This document shows positions 46,201 to 57,099 of a DNA stretch of 64,000 bases, piece after piece (the stretch's first letter is position 1; every line of letters begins with the position of its first letter). Where the stretch lies: assembly GCA_035235625.1 (NCBI GenBank), contig CP141148.1, forward strand, positions 17,237,057-17,301,056, in the 5' to 3' direction. The position numbers and the translations under genes were made by a program. Under the pieces are notes generated by a model that was not told the DNA's origin, did no database searches, and saw only the letters and a program-made list of their open reading frames with translations. This DNA is from Saururus chinensis (Eukaryota; Streptophyta; Magnoliopsida; Piperales; Saururaceae).

Positions 46201-48550
46201 GTAATATTTTTTTCAAAAGTAAAATCTTGTTTTCATAGAATCTTGAAGCATTTAACATGTTCTTACTAATATTTAAATGCTTGTTATGGAAAACAATTTG
46301 TGATTGACCCGCAGGAGAGGGTGTTTTTCAATAAGACAAGAAATACAAAGGTTCGAGAAGAATGGGTTTTGCAATTAACTATATTTTATTAATTATTAAT
46401 ATTTTTCAGAATATAATTGCACTTGAAGATTGTAATTATACTCCATATTATTTGTAAAGTATCAATGCTTCTATCCTGATGAATTTAGGAGGGACATAGG
46501 GATTGTTTTATTCTAGTATTACAACTATAATTATATAAGAGTTTTGTCATTTCAGGTTAGTCCTTAGAAAACAATAATCAAGAGGAAATGTTTTGAAGAG
46601 AAGATGAAGATAATTGATGAAGATAACGAAGGTTGTATTCTCTTTCTTTATTTCTTTTAAATATATTAATATACTTTTTTTGAGAATGTGATTTATATTC
46701 CAATTATTTTTTTGTATAAAATATACTTATAAAATTGATTACAAGCAAATTATACTTTATTATGATTTTACTATGACAACATTATATTATTTACAATTCC
46801 CTGATTTTATTTGTTCTCTTCATTAACATAAATTACAGATTCTCAAGGGAGAAAAAATCAAAAAGTCATGAATAAGGCTGATACAAGCAATTATGTTCCT
46901 CATAGTTTTGTTAAGTTTATCTATACTATGCTAATTTCATTAGTATTTTATTATAATATATACACAAAATTTTTAATATATTATTTATATATTCATGTTT
47001 TTAATCATTGGTTTAATTCTTAATATATAGTATAGGTTTTGTAATTCTTTTATGTTATATTTATTTATAGAAATAATACTTTGCAATGGCATATTTATAC
47101 TTAATTACTTTATGATTGTGTGGCACAGGACTCACTGCTTACTACTTTAAAAATTGAGTTTGAGACCCTCAAAACTAAACTTGACCTTGAGAAGAAGAGA
47201 AATTTGCTTCAAGAAAAATTTTTAGAAGAAAAGGAGAATCTACAAATGAAGATCAAAAAACAATGTAATGTACAATTTTCATTTTTTGAAACTAATATCA
47301 TTTTATTTTATATAATTTTCATTTTATACAATTGAGGAGCATTTGTACAATATAATCTTAATATATATTTTATCATGATATCATATTTTATATTTCCTAT
47401 TTTTCTATAATGATAAAAATCTTTTTGGCTTTTGTAGCTGAAGAAATAGCTGTGAGAAAGGTGTCAATTTCATTAAATATAGAAGTTGAATTACTTTGAC
47501 AACAAATGGAAGAAGAAAAAAGACATAACAATATTCTCGAAGAACAACTTCAAAAACAAGAGGAAAAAAAGAAAGAGATGGAATTGAATCACATCACTTA
47601 GATGAAATTGAAACAAGAAGAAATAAATTGTTTATGGAAAAAATAGATCTATTGATGACAGTTTATTATCTTTGGCAACTGAACATGTGGAAGAAAACAT
47701 TGGAATGAAAGGAAATGTTTGTACCAAAGGACCAAAAGAATGTCCTCTTTCGAAAACACCCATGTTAAGACCATCTTAAGCAAAAGTGGAAGGGGTATTA
47801 ACAAGGGAAGAAAAGAGAAAGATGGACAAGGAACATCAAATAAAAAGTTCTTTGGTCGAAGATGTGAAGACAAGAATAGAGCACCTAGAGAACTGAAAGG
47901 GATGACTCTATTAATAAATATGACAAAGTAGTTAAAGGAGAAAGGATACAAAAAAAAAAGATATGGGTCCATTGGAAGAAGAGACATCCAAGAAAGTAAA
48001 AATAAACAAATAAAAAGTATGGTCAAGCTTGTCAAAAGACAACCAAAATAAATTTTTGGATGTAGAGAGAAATCAACAGTAGTAAGTTTCCAAAATAAAT
48101 TATGATTATACTTTTTATTATAAATTTACACTAGCTTTAACTGTATAAATTTACTTTAGCTTTAATTGTCGAATGTGATCATTTTATATAAATTTACTGT
48201 AATTGTAAGTGTGCACTATAAGTTATATTATAAAGATACTCTAGCTTTATATATGTTAGTGCTATATGAGTTACTTTATACTTTAGGTTTTTCAATAATA
48301 ATTTAAATGTAAAAAATATTTGTGTAGTGTAGTTTTCTTTAGAATATCAACAATTTATATGTTTAATTTAAACTCTACAATTATACTCATGTTGTTTGTC
48401 ATTTTATGTATTTTTAGTTTCTTTTTTTTCAAATGGAGAAGATCAAAAATAAAAAGTACATATTTCTAATATGTACAAATTGATTAATAAAAAGGAAGTA
48501 AACTTTACTGTGAGCATTTACATTCAAATTTTAATTTACTTTTAAAATTT
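46201..48550 (+). pseudogene. middle part of the Ulp1-type gene: coiled-coil exons between AT-rich introns
   Basis: Charged, heptad-like stretches sit between AT-rich blocks. Near 47148-47265 the text reads LLTTLKIEFETLKTKLDLEK, then KRNLLQEKFLEEKENLQMKI. After an acceptor-like TTTTGTAG near 47433-47440 comes EEIAVRKVSISLNIEVELL, then QQMEEEKRHNNILEEQLQKQ. A lysine-rich stretch follows near 47700-47930. Other acceptor-like sites are GGCACAG near 47122-47128 and TTTCAG near 46550-46555. The exon edges are guesses. Confidence 0.4.
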
Positions 48551-49446
48551 TTGAATTTAAAGTTACTTTTGAAATCTATTGACTTGAAAAATACACAGAT
48601 CATAAAAGCTTATGTCCTTGATTTGCATAGACAATTGAAAATTGATGTTGAAGAGTATAGAATTGTATCAGAGAATGCAGCATATTACTTCCACAATGCC
48701 TTATGCTTTGTAAGTGTGCTTCCTATAGTTAATATATTTTACATTATTTATTGATAATATATTTTAGTATAACAAAACAAATATTGTATTGAAACAAAAC
48801 AAAGTCATAAATACAATGCAAAGAGAAGACCTTTGCAAAAATTTCAGAAAGAGAAAAAGTTCATCAATGTATTAAATATTCCCAATTGCATCAAAATCAG
48901 ACGGTAACAAGGAAAGAGATTATCACTGGCACTTGCTAGTGTATGATGACAAGGAAGATTGGAGTCATTATAATTCCCTTCTATCGTAGTCTGATTTTTT
49001 GGACAAATATGAAGAAGATGCAAAAAAAATGGTAATTCTTTTCATGCACATTATAAATTTATAATTAATTATAAATTTTATACAAATTGATTGTTATCCC
49101 TCTCTCTCTTTTCACATAAATATATATTGTTAAATTATGGAAAAGATGTGATTGGAATGAAAGAGAACCTTGGTCTATCCACTCAAGAATTTAAAAGACC
49201 AATTTTCAAAATTGAAAATATTCCCAAACAAACTGCAATTTTTTAAGTTTATAATATGAAAATAATATTTAAATAAAAAAATTAATGTGTTGATATAAAT
49301 TTTTTCTCTGCAGGGATAAATCTGGAATATTTCTTGGTTACTACATGCATCATGTAATAAGAAAAACAGAAATGGCCAAAAAAATTGATAAGAAAAGCCA
49401 TCAAATTTTTTTTAGCTTTAATGATATCTATGTTGCTGAGTCGTAA
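48551..49446 (+). pseudogene. Ulp1-like C48 peptidase domain, decayed
   Basis: A frame at 48551-48754 (TQIIKAYVLDLHRQLKIDVE) leads into the peptidase region. SKSDGNKERDYHWHLLVYDD near 48892-48951 carries the His-Trp and the Asp of the Ulp1 catalytic His-Asp pair. After a clear acceptor (TTTTTTCTCTGCAG, ending 49315) the text is DKSGIFLGYYMHHVIRKTEM. In this family the segment is of the D-[CS]-G-[IV]-F-[VAL]-C type; no Cys is present here, so the nucleophile is lost. Ulp1 enzymes cleave SUMO from proteins; this copy would be inactive. Confidence 0.55.
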
Positions 49447-49739
49447 AGAAACTACTAATTACTAGATCATGTAGATCATGGAAGTTTGTTATCTTCTTTT
49501 ACATAATCTTATGAAGCATTATTATACTTTATGTTTTGCCATAATCTTGTACAATATAATATGTTAGGTAGTTTATTTCAATGTGGCAGTGATCATTAAA
49601 TGGAAAAAATATGTAGAAATATGTTGCCTATAATATTTTAATGAAGCTGCTTAAACTTCATTTTTCTTAGTCTGTAGACTTAATAATAACGTTTTTTATA
49701 AGTTTTTGATCTATTATAAGTTCTAGTGAGACCATAGGG

Positions 49740-50115
49740 ATAGTTTATAATCGTATAAATATATTAGTGCCTGTACAAATTTTCAATATTATACTTTAGA
49801 ATGTTGATATGGTATTGCAAGAATATAATTTTAATGTGCATGTATGTGACATTTTTTTTATATTTGAGCATAAATTTAATTTCCAGTGTATTATTAAATA
49901 TTTTTATTTTGAAGAATTTAATTTTACTTTAAAATGATTGGTGTGTTTTGTCACTTTGGGTTTCTTACAGATTTATTAATGTATCATGTTTTTCAAAATT
50001 ATTATTATATTTTAGTTGTATAATAATACATTTAGGTCATTTAGATCATAATTGTAATATTTGCATACTATATTATTTTGTTTAAAAGTTTCATTATAGC
50101 GTAAAGTATAATCTA
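49740..50115 (+). repeat. third copy (C) of the AT-rich repeat
   Basis: TTTATAATCGTATAAATATATTAGTG near 49748 and ATTATACTTTAGAATGTTGATATGG near 49790 (each longer than quoted blocks in A and B), then the rest of the unit to TAGCGTAAAGTATA near 50098-50111. Same direction as A and B. Confidence 0.7.
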
Positions 50116-50429
50116 TGTCCATTGAATTTATTTTTTGCTTATTTATATTGTTGTTATTAGTAGGAAATGCTGTTCTTTGTTTATTTCTTATTAAATTACA
50201 TTTTCAATGATTAATATAACATTTTGTCTACAAGCTTGTAAGCAATAATTGGTTGGTTTTGGAGGTGACTTTGATGGGTTTGGATGAGAATAATATATTT
50301 TGTGATTGACATTCTCTTAAAGTGGCACGTCATGTCCTTGACTTGGCATGCATAATTATTTATCCTATCATATTTATTAACCCATTTGTTGCATCCTGTC
50401 TTTCTGTATGTTTCATATTGATGACATTA

Positions 50430-50776
50430 ACAAAATGAACAAGAAAGGTGGTGGAGGGTTTCAAGTTGGGAAGAGAAAGGAAAAGACTAAGTTGTAGTCC
50501 TTAGCAAAGGACAAAGTAGACATCTATTGGAACCATTATGCTACAAAGATTGGATCAGGGCCACAGCTGGTGGATGGTTTTTATCTGATTTTTTATCAAG
50601 TTAGTTATGACAAGGAATATGAAAGGCAGATGTCAAAGGTGCTTGAAATTGCTTGCCTTCGTCCAATAGACAATATCTTCAATACAAAGGGGATCTTTTT
50701 TTTTGTGTCTTCACTAGAACAACTAGAGAGAAACATGACATACATATCAAAGTCTGTAACTTCAAATTATTTTTGA
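50430..50776 (+). pseudogene. unrecognised coding-like remnant
   Basis: Two frame segments look coding: MNKKGGGGFQVGKRKEKTKL, a stop, then SLAKDKVDIYWNHYATKIGS and PQLVDGFYLIFYQVSYDKEY, ending near EIACLRPIDNIFNTKG. I do not recognise the family. It lies between repeat copies C and D, in the same direction as the Ulp1-type gene. It may be another exon of that gene or a separate captured fragment. Confidence 0.3.
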
Positions 50777-51449
50777 GAAATTAGATATGTGTTTACTTTC
50801 TTTAATGTGGCACTTGACAAACTCATGAATGGTGGAGAAATCTAATTGCTTTTCTAGATCTCAGTTGCTAGCATACAGATTCTTCATTTGATTGAATAGG
50901 ATTTTTGAGAATTGGGGTTCTGCATTTTATTCCTTCTTTTTGTTCTTTATCTTTATTTTCTTAAAGCTACAGATGCTAAATGATTGTGAGTGGCGGGCAT
51001 TTTAAGTTTTTTGGCTGTGATGGTTATTTTTATGGCTCTCTATGAGATTATTTGTCTATATTAGTGTGACAATGACGATGAGAGGATGGAGAAGTACATA
51101 TATGTGTGACAGAGATTAGAGATGGACACTGGAAGTGGAGGCTTATCATCGAAAGCGTTGAAATTTTTTATTGTGTTGATATAATTATTTTTTTATTGTT
51201 AGCATGTTTACGTGCTATGTTTAAATCAATTTTGAAGAAACTCTTCAATGTTAGCTAGCTCTTTGTACCTAAAATATAAAGGTCATGTAAAAGTGTTTAA
51301 ATAAAGGGGTTAGATTAATTTCAGGAGTTAGTGTGAGACCTTTCTTAAATGTCCAAATATGAAGTGACATGGTTTTCCTTGTTTGCACCTTGTCATTTGT
51401 ATCAAACCTTGTATAAATTTATCCCTTTTGAAATATATATTTTATTATA

Positions 51450-51645
51450 TATGACAATTTTACAATTATTTTCTCTGTATAATTATACTTTACGCTATAG
51501 TTATACTTTTCAACAAAATAATATGAAGTATAATTAAAACACGCAAATATTACTTCTCAAATATGAAGGACAAACCTAAAGCATAATAAGACTTTTTAAA
51601 AATATGATACATTAATCAATACATAACAAATCTAATCTACCCTGT
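51450..51645 (-). repeat. inverted partial copy (D) of the AT-rich repeat
   Basis: Read on minus it gives TAATGTATCAT near 51612, AATATTTGCGTG near 51550, ATTATTTTGTTGAAAAGTATA near 51525 and TAGCGTAAAGTATAATTATA near 51490, the same order as the 3' halves of A, B and C. Confidence 0.65.
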
Positions 51646-54089
51646 TGTTCAATTGTGGACAAATTAAAAATAGTTTTCACATGGCAATTTGCAACTGATT
51701 CTAGAAAAAGGGGTAGTAAAAGGATGGGTAATTCTTTCCTTTGTTGTGGTGCAGTAAGTTCACCATGGAGCTAGTGAGTTGGGTATTGCGCAAGCTAAAT
51801 AGCTAATACAGTACACATAAATTGTTACAGTCCTTTAAGAATCATGCAACACACTCTTAGAACTTCTCGACTACTATCAAGAGGATATTCAAGAGTGAAC
51901 CCTGGTTTATAATATTGAAAAACATGTATACTTGGTTTATGTGAAATGAAAAGATATGAAACCTAGTTTATAACAATTATTTTGAAAGCGCAATCAGACG
52001 GACATATTTCATTGGCAAAATTTGAAAGTTAACAAAGTAAGAAAAGAATTGTTTATTTCCATCTTACAACCCAGCATAGCCCAGCTCACATAGTGCACCA
52101 CAGAAAACTATATGCTCAAACATGAGCAAAAGAAATTATGCTCAAGATTAATCCTCTTTCTGGCTAAAGTTTATTCTGTTTTATAGGGAGATGAGGTCTT
52201 CATGGTGTCCAAGTCTTCTAGGGTCCTAATCCTGCCAGCATATCCTTCCCCTGTTCAAAATAGAGTCATTTTTATTTAGATGTTTAGAGAGAACATTGAT
52301 CAAATAAGAAAATTGAATAGGCCATGAAGGTGTGAATATTTAAAACCATTGTTCAATACATTCCAATCTTTAATTGAATTTCACCTAAGAAATAATAAGA
52401 AATTCCCAATAGAGCTTCTTTTCGCATGTGTTTGAGTTTCTAGTGAATAGAACACCACTTCCTAAAGTTCCACAATGCTCTTGAAGATCATGCACCGAAT
52501 GCTAACAACACTACTTTACAAGTCAGTTATTTGATTAATAAAAAATTGATAGCACAACTAAATATAACTGATTTTTTAAATCTGCACTAATATTTCCTTT
52601 TAACAATTACAATTGAAAGAAATGGTTTACAAGGCCTAAATATTTGATGCACTATTGCTCAAGTTTGGAACTGGCATATTCATGAAGGTTATAATCCAGC
52701 CTGAAAATCCAAAGATTAAAAGATTAGCCTATAACAGTTGGATGCATAATTAGTCACAAAAATAAAAACTTCAAGCTCAAGGTCTAGTCTTCCTGGTAGG
52801 AAAAGAGTTTCCCACTATCACAATTAAGCCCTAGTTCTTTGTCTTAACCAATGAGAAATCGTTGTCCCTATTTTGACGATGTAAAAAAAAGACACCAAAC
52901 TCTGTTTGAGTACTAAAAAATCTATTAACTTCCACCTACAATAAATATCAAGAATAAACATACAATGCCTCAACACAATGTATAATTTATAGTAAAAACA
53001 ATATTATACTTGAGGTACCATTTGCATAAATAATTTTAAAATTGAATGTGTGTATCTAGCTATAGCTGGTGAGAAAACACTAAAATCACTTTGAATACCA
53101 AAGTTGGTATGGTTATTGTAGCAGTGACAATTGGAGATATACATCATGCATTGTTTGGTGATTCATTTAGGTAAAATAAAAGTACTTGAATTCAGTCAAA
53201 ACTTCCTTAAGTACCTAATGATCCTAAAACAAGCTAGGAACATGCTAAAAATTTGCTTATGAAATACAAAGTAATATTTAACTAAATAAACAAAACAACA
53301 TTAAATATACTTAATACCTTTTGCATCTCTTGTATGATCATTTAGTTTCTTCAAAAGAAGAATGAAGAAAAAAGTAGTTAGCTTAAATTAATATTTTATG
53401 TTTTCCAAAAGGCATAAATAATTTAAGTTATAAATAAAGTATTTAACCAATGATGATTGTGCATAGTGTCCATGAAATATGAATAATAGAGCCAGAGATG
53501 TCACATATAGAAATGGTTACTAAAATTACTTTCCTTAGAATGGTGCAGCAATCTCAATCCAATTTTTCACATACTTTGCAAAAACCTATACAACAATAAA
53601 AAAGTATGAACAAGTATTTATTAATTAACTGTTGATATTAGCATTTACTTGGTCTAATTATCAAAATCAACCTTTGTTTATAATTACAAATCTTACATAA
53701 TGAAGAGGAAATAAAAAGGCTTCATAGAAGAGGATGAGAAATGTACTATGTCCAGGTTAAGACAATCCATTGCAAACAACCCATATCATTTTTGGGGCAC
53801 TTCAATTCTCATTTTAAAATCTAAATATTGTTTAAATAATTTATAACAGTACTGATTTTATACTCATAATATGTATCCAATAGTAGTATTTTACTTAGAA
53901 TATAACATCATTTTAAGATAAGCCTAATACAAAAGCACTTTCAAGTCTACAAATAAGATGTAAGATTCATATGAACAATATAATAACCAAAATACTTGGA
54001 ATCATACTATGTTTTTCATAATCACTGAATATAGAATCTAAATGATAATTTTTCAAACACTAACAACCAAAATAAAAATACTAATAAAC
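51646..54089. other. AT-rich sequence without a recognised gene
   Basis: No domain, LTR end or strong repeat is seen in this 2.4 kb. Short non-AT patches near 52160-52250 and 52780-52870 have no recognised coding content. It probably belongs to the Mutator-like element. Confidence 0.4.
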
Positions 54090-56168
54090 TCAAAATAAGC
54101 CTAAGTTGTTACAAGTCTTCTTGTTGTGATGTACAACTTTGCCACATTGGCCACATTTCATTGTCTTTGTCAACTTTTCACCATGAGATGGAATTCAAGT
54201 AAACTTTTCTCTACCAGGTGTTCTTCTTGACAATGGAGGCAATACTACAATCTCTTTTGAAGAAACTTCAGGCTTTTCATAAGAAGAAATAGGCAATATA
54301 GGCTGAGAGTAAGAATTTTTAAATGTCATTTTTGTAAGACAAGGTCACAGAAAATAAAAGGGTCCTTCCCATTTCTAAGCAATGTCGTAGCAACATGTTT
54401 ACATGGGTATCTGGTCAACTCCCATTTGTAACAAGAAAACTCATGAGAATCAATATTCACATATGTTGATGGATCTGACATAACTTCATACATATTATCA
54501 TGAGAAGTAGCCACTACCCAACCACTGACATCCTTAACATTCTCATCCAGCTTTTGCTTCATAACTGGGCAAAGAACACCACTCCAACTCCTTGTTTCAT
54601 TCCTAAACTCATTCATCATCTCCATAATTTTAATGTGCATCTTATCAATCATCTTCATAATGGGCAAATGTCTTTCATCATGTATCCATGAGTTAAAAGA
54701 CTCTGCAACATTTGAACACATATCACCATATTGTTTGCCCTTAAAATATGCATTCAACCAATTTTCTTTTGAAAGATTTTAAAAAAAATGAATAACTTGT
54801 TGCCCACCATCTTTTTTAAGTTCTTCAAATAGCTTGTCAAATTTTGAAGGTCTTGCAACATAAGCATATTGCATAAACTTGAAATGCATACCCTCACAAA
54901 AGTCATTAGTCCATCCTCTCAACTTGTCCCTCAAATTCATTCTCAAATGGTGCAAACAATAAGTTTGTGGAAAAGATGGGAGTATCTGTGACACTGCTTG
55001 AAGTAGCCCCTTGTTACAATTTGAGATAATAGTCAACTCACGTAAAGGATTAAGTATCATCTTCAATTCAATAAGAAACTATGCCCAATTATCTTCTTCT
55101 TCAAAATTGACAACAACATATGCAAGCGGGAAAATACCCTACAAACAAAAAAAAGAAAGGATGTCAAAATCAGCGACAGAAGGAATAGTTTTAAATTAAA
55201 AGTAGAAGAATACTATGTACATCACATAGTATAATTTTACTTTGTAATATAGTTTTACTACAGAAATAAACTAAAATAATAATTTCTAGGAAGAAAAAAA
55301 AGAGAACAATTATCTTGGTTGACATTTTTTCTAGTGGCAACTAGCAAATGACCTTTATAATGGCCATGCAAATGGGTTCCATCACGGGACAACAAAAGTT
55401 GAATCCATGGATGCATGCATAAAAGGAAACATACGCTCTCTTAAATTGCCCAACTTCATCATCAACCTCTAAAGTCAAATGGCTACCAGGATTAGTACTC
55501 ATAGTAGTAACAATGTACCAATGTAAATCATCAAAAAATAATGAATGATCACTAAAAATCTTCTTTTGAGCCTTTTGAACACTCTTACATTCAATTCTAT
55601 AGGAAATATCAAGACCATAACTAGTATCAAATTGATGTACCACATCAACTAGACAAGTACGTGGATTATTGCCAACTTGGCTCAACAACTCCTTGGAAAC
55701 AATGACAATTATTGTCCTTGAATTCTTCTTTCTTTGCATAATACATCCGCATGTGTTAAGTTGAAGAATATAAAAATTATTACTCCAACCATCCTTCCTT
55801 CCATGAACATGCCATTGACATCCAGTTGATTCCTTGTATTTGCATTCAACAGTTACCCTTAAAAAATTATTCTTAATATACTTAAATTCAAAACCAATCT
55901 CAATCACATAACGACACAACTTTTGCCTAAAGTCTTCTACATCATCAAACTTATGCCCAATAGAATCAATTGCACTAGACCAATTTATTGTCAAAAGAAT
56001 ATTAATTTCATGCAAAGTTGAATCAATTTCTTCATCAAAAACCGCATTATCACTAATTTGAATGATACTACTTATCACTTGATTACTAGTACCACTACTA
56101 GTTCCTTGATCAGCACAAAAATCAATGCCCATTGATGAATTAGTGACAAAAATATCAAGAATCTTCAC
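54090..56168 (-). pseudogene. MURA-like transposase of a Mutator-like element
   Basis: N-terminal frame 56168-55341: an acidic stretch, then DDVEDFRQKLCRYVIEIGFE, LRVTVECKYKESTGCQWHVH (MuDR DNA-binding type) and AYVSFYACIHGFNFC. A frameshift hits at the first catalytic Asp (DGTHLHGHYKGHL in the shifted frame). An intron-like gap ends with acceptor TTTTGTTTGTAG at about 55142. The core then gives GIFPLAYVVVNFEEEDNWA, RELTIISNCNKGLLQAV and FPQTYCLHHLRMNLRDKLRG; ISNC replaces ISDR, so the second catalytic Asp is Asn. GDMCSNVAESFNSWI and a SWIM-like CYKWELTRYPCKHVATTL follow, then a C-terminal zinc knuckle KCGQCGKVVHHNKKTC before the stop at 54090-54092. Confidence 0.85.
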
Positions 56169-57094
56169 CTACAGCTCATAAGGAAGAAAAAATAAAATTT
56201 GGAAATCGTCATTGTTAAGAAGATTGCATTCTGAATGACCAACCAAAGAATATTACAATATAATAGATGTAGCATTTAAATCACTTCATGATTGACAAAT
56301 CATAGAAAGGAAGGTCTCGTAAGAAATACACTTATTAACCCAAAAGACATTAGCATTAATGCCATGTTTGCAGAATACAAGTATAAAAGAGTCTGTTGTC
56401 TTGCAAACAACGAAATAAAAAACACTTAATTATGGTAAGCAGAACATAATATATTTTACATATTCAATAAGTACAAAAATCTAAAAAGAATCAATTCAAA
56501 TATACTTATTATAAAATGACTTACATGATGCATATAATAAAATCTTACAAGCCAAAAAAAAACAGAATAATATCTACTATCAATGATAAATTCTAATCTA
56601 CTAAAATATAATAATACTCTTAAAAATTTATTTATATATGAACGAATGCTAGAAAAAATCATAAAATTATCTAATCAGATCAAGAAGAGGGTATGAGTGC
56701 AAACCAGCATAGTCACAATCCACAAGTTGCTGCTCAAAAAGGATCACCAGCTCCCCAGTAGATAAAAAATTTGCACACTCTAGCACTCTTGTGGCACTAA
56801 AAGAATAGCAAGAACCAAAAATTTCCTAAAATTCATGCATATCATACTATATTTGATTAAAGAAAAAATGGAAAAGAATCATCAAATAAGAGAACGAGAA
56901 TCATCGATCATACATCCAAGCGAATTCATCGAGAAGATCATCAGTGGGGTGTATGGGAGACTTGTGGGAGTCAGCCAGGAAGACCATGGGAAGAAGTAGG
57001 CGTACTCTTCTAGACGACATAGATCTTGACAAATGTCTTACAAAAAGCAAAGAACTGGTCCTCCACATTAAGCAGGTGATCGTCGCCCACCACC
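56169..57094. other. AT-rich sequence without a recognised gene
   Basis: Includes the region 5' of the transposase. A short plus frame at 56944-57129 has no known domain. The edge of the Mutator-like element should lie here, but I could not identify a terminal repeat. Confidence 0.4.
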
Positions 57095-57099
57095 AGCCA

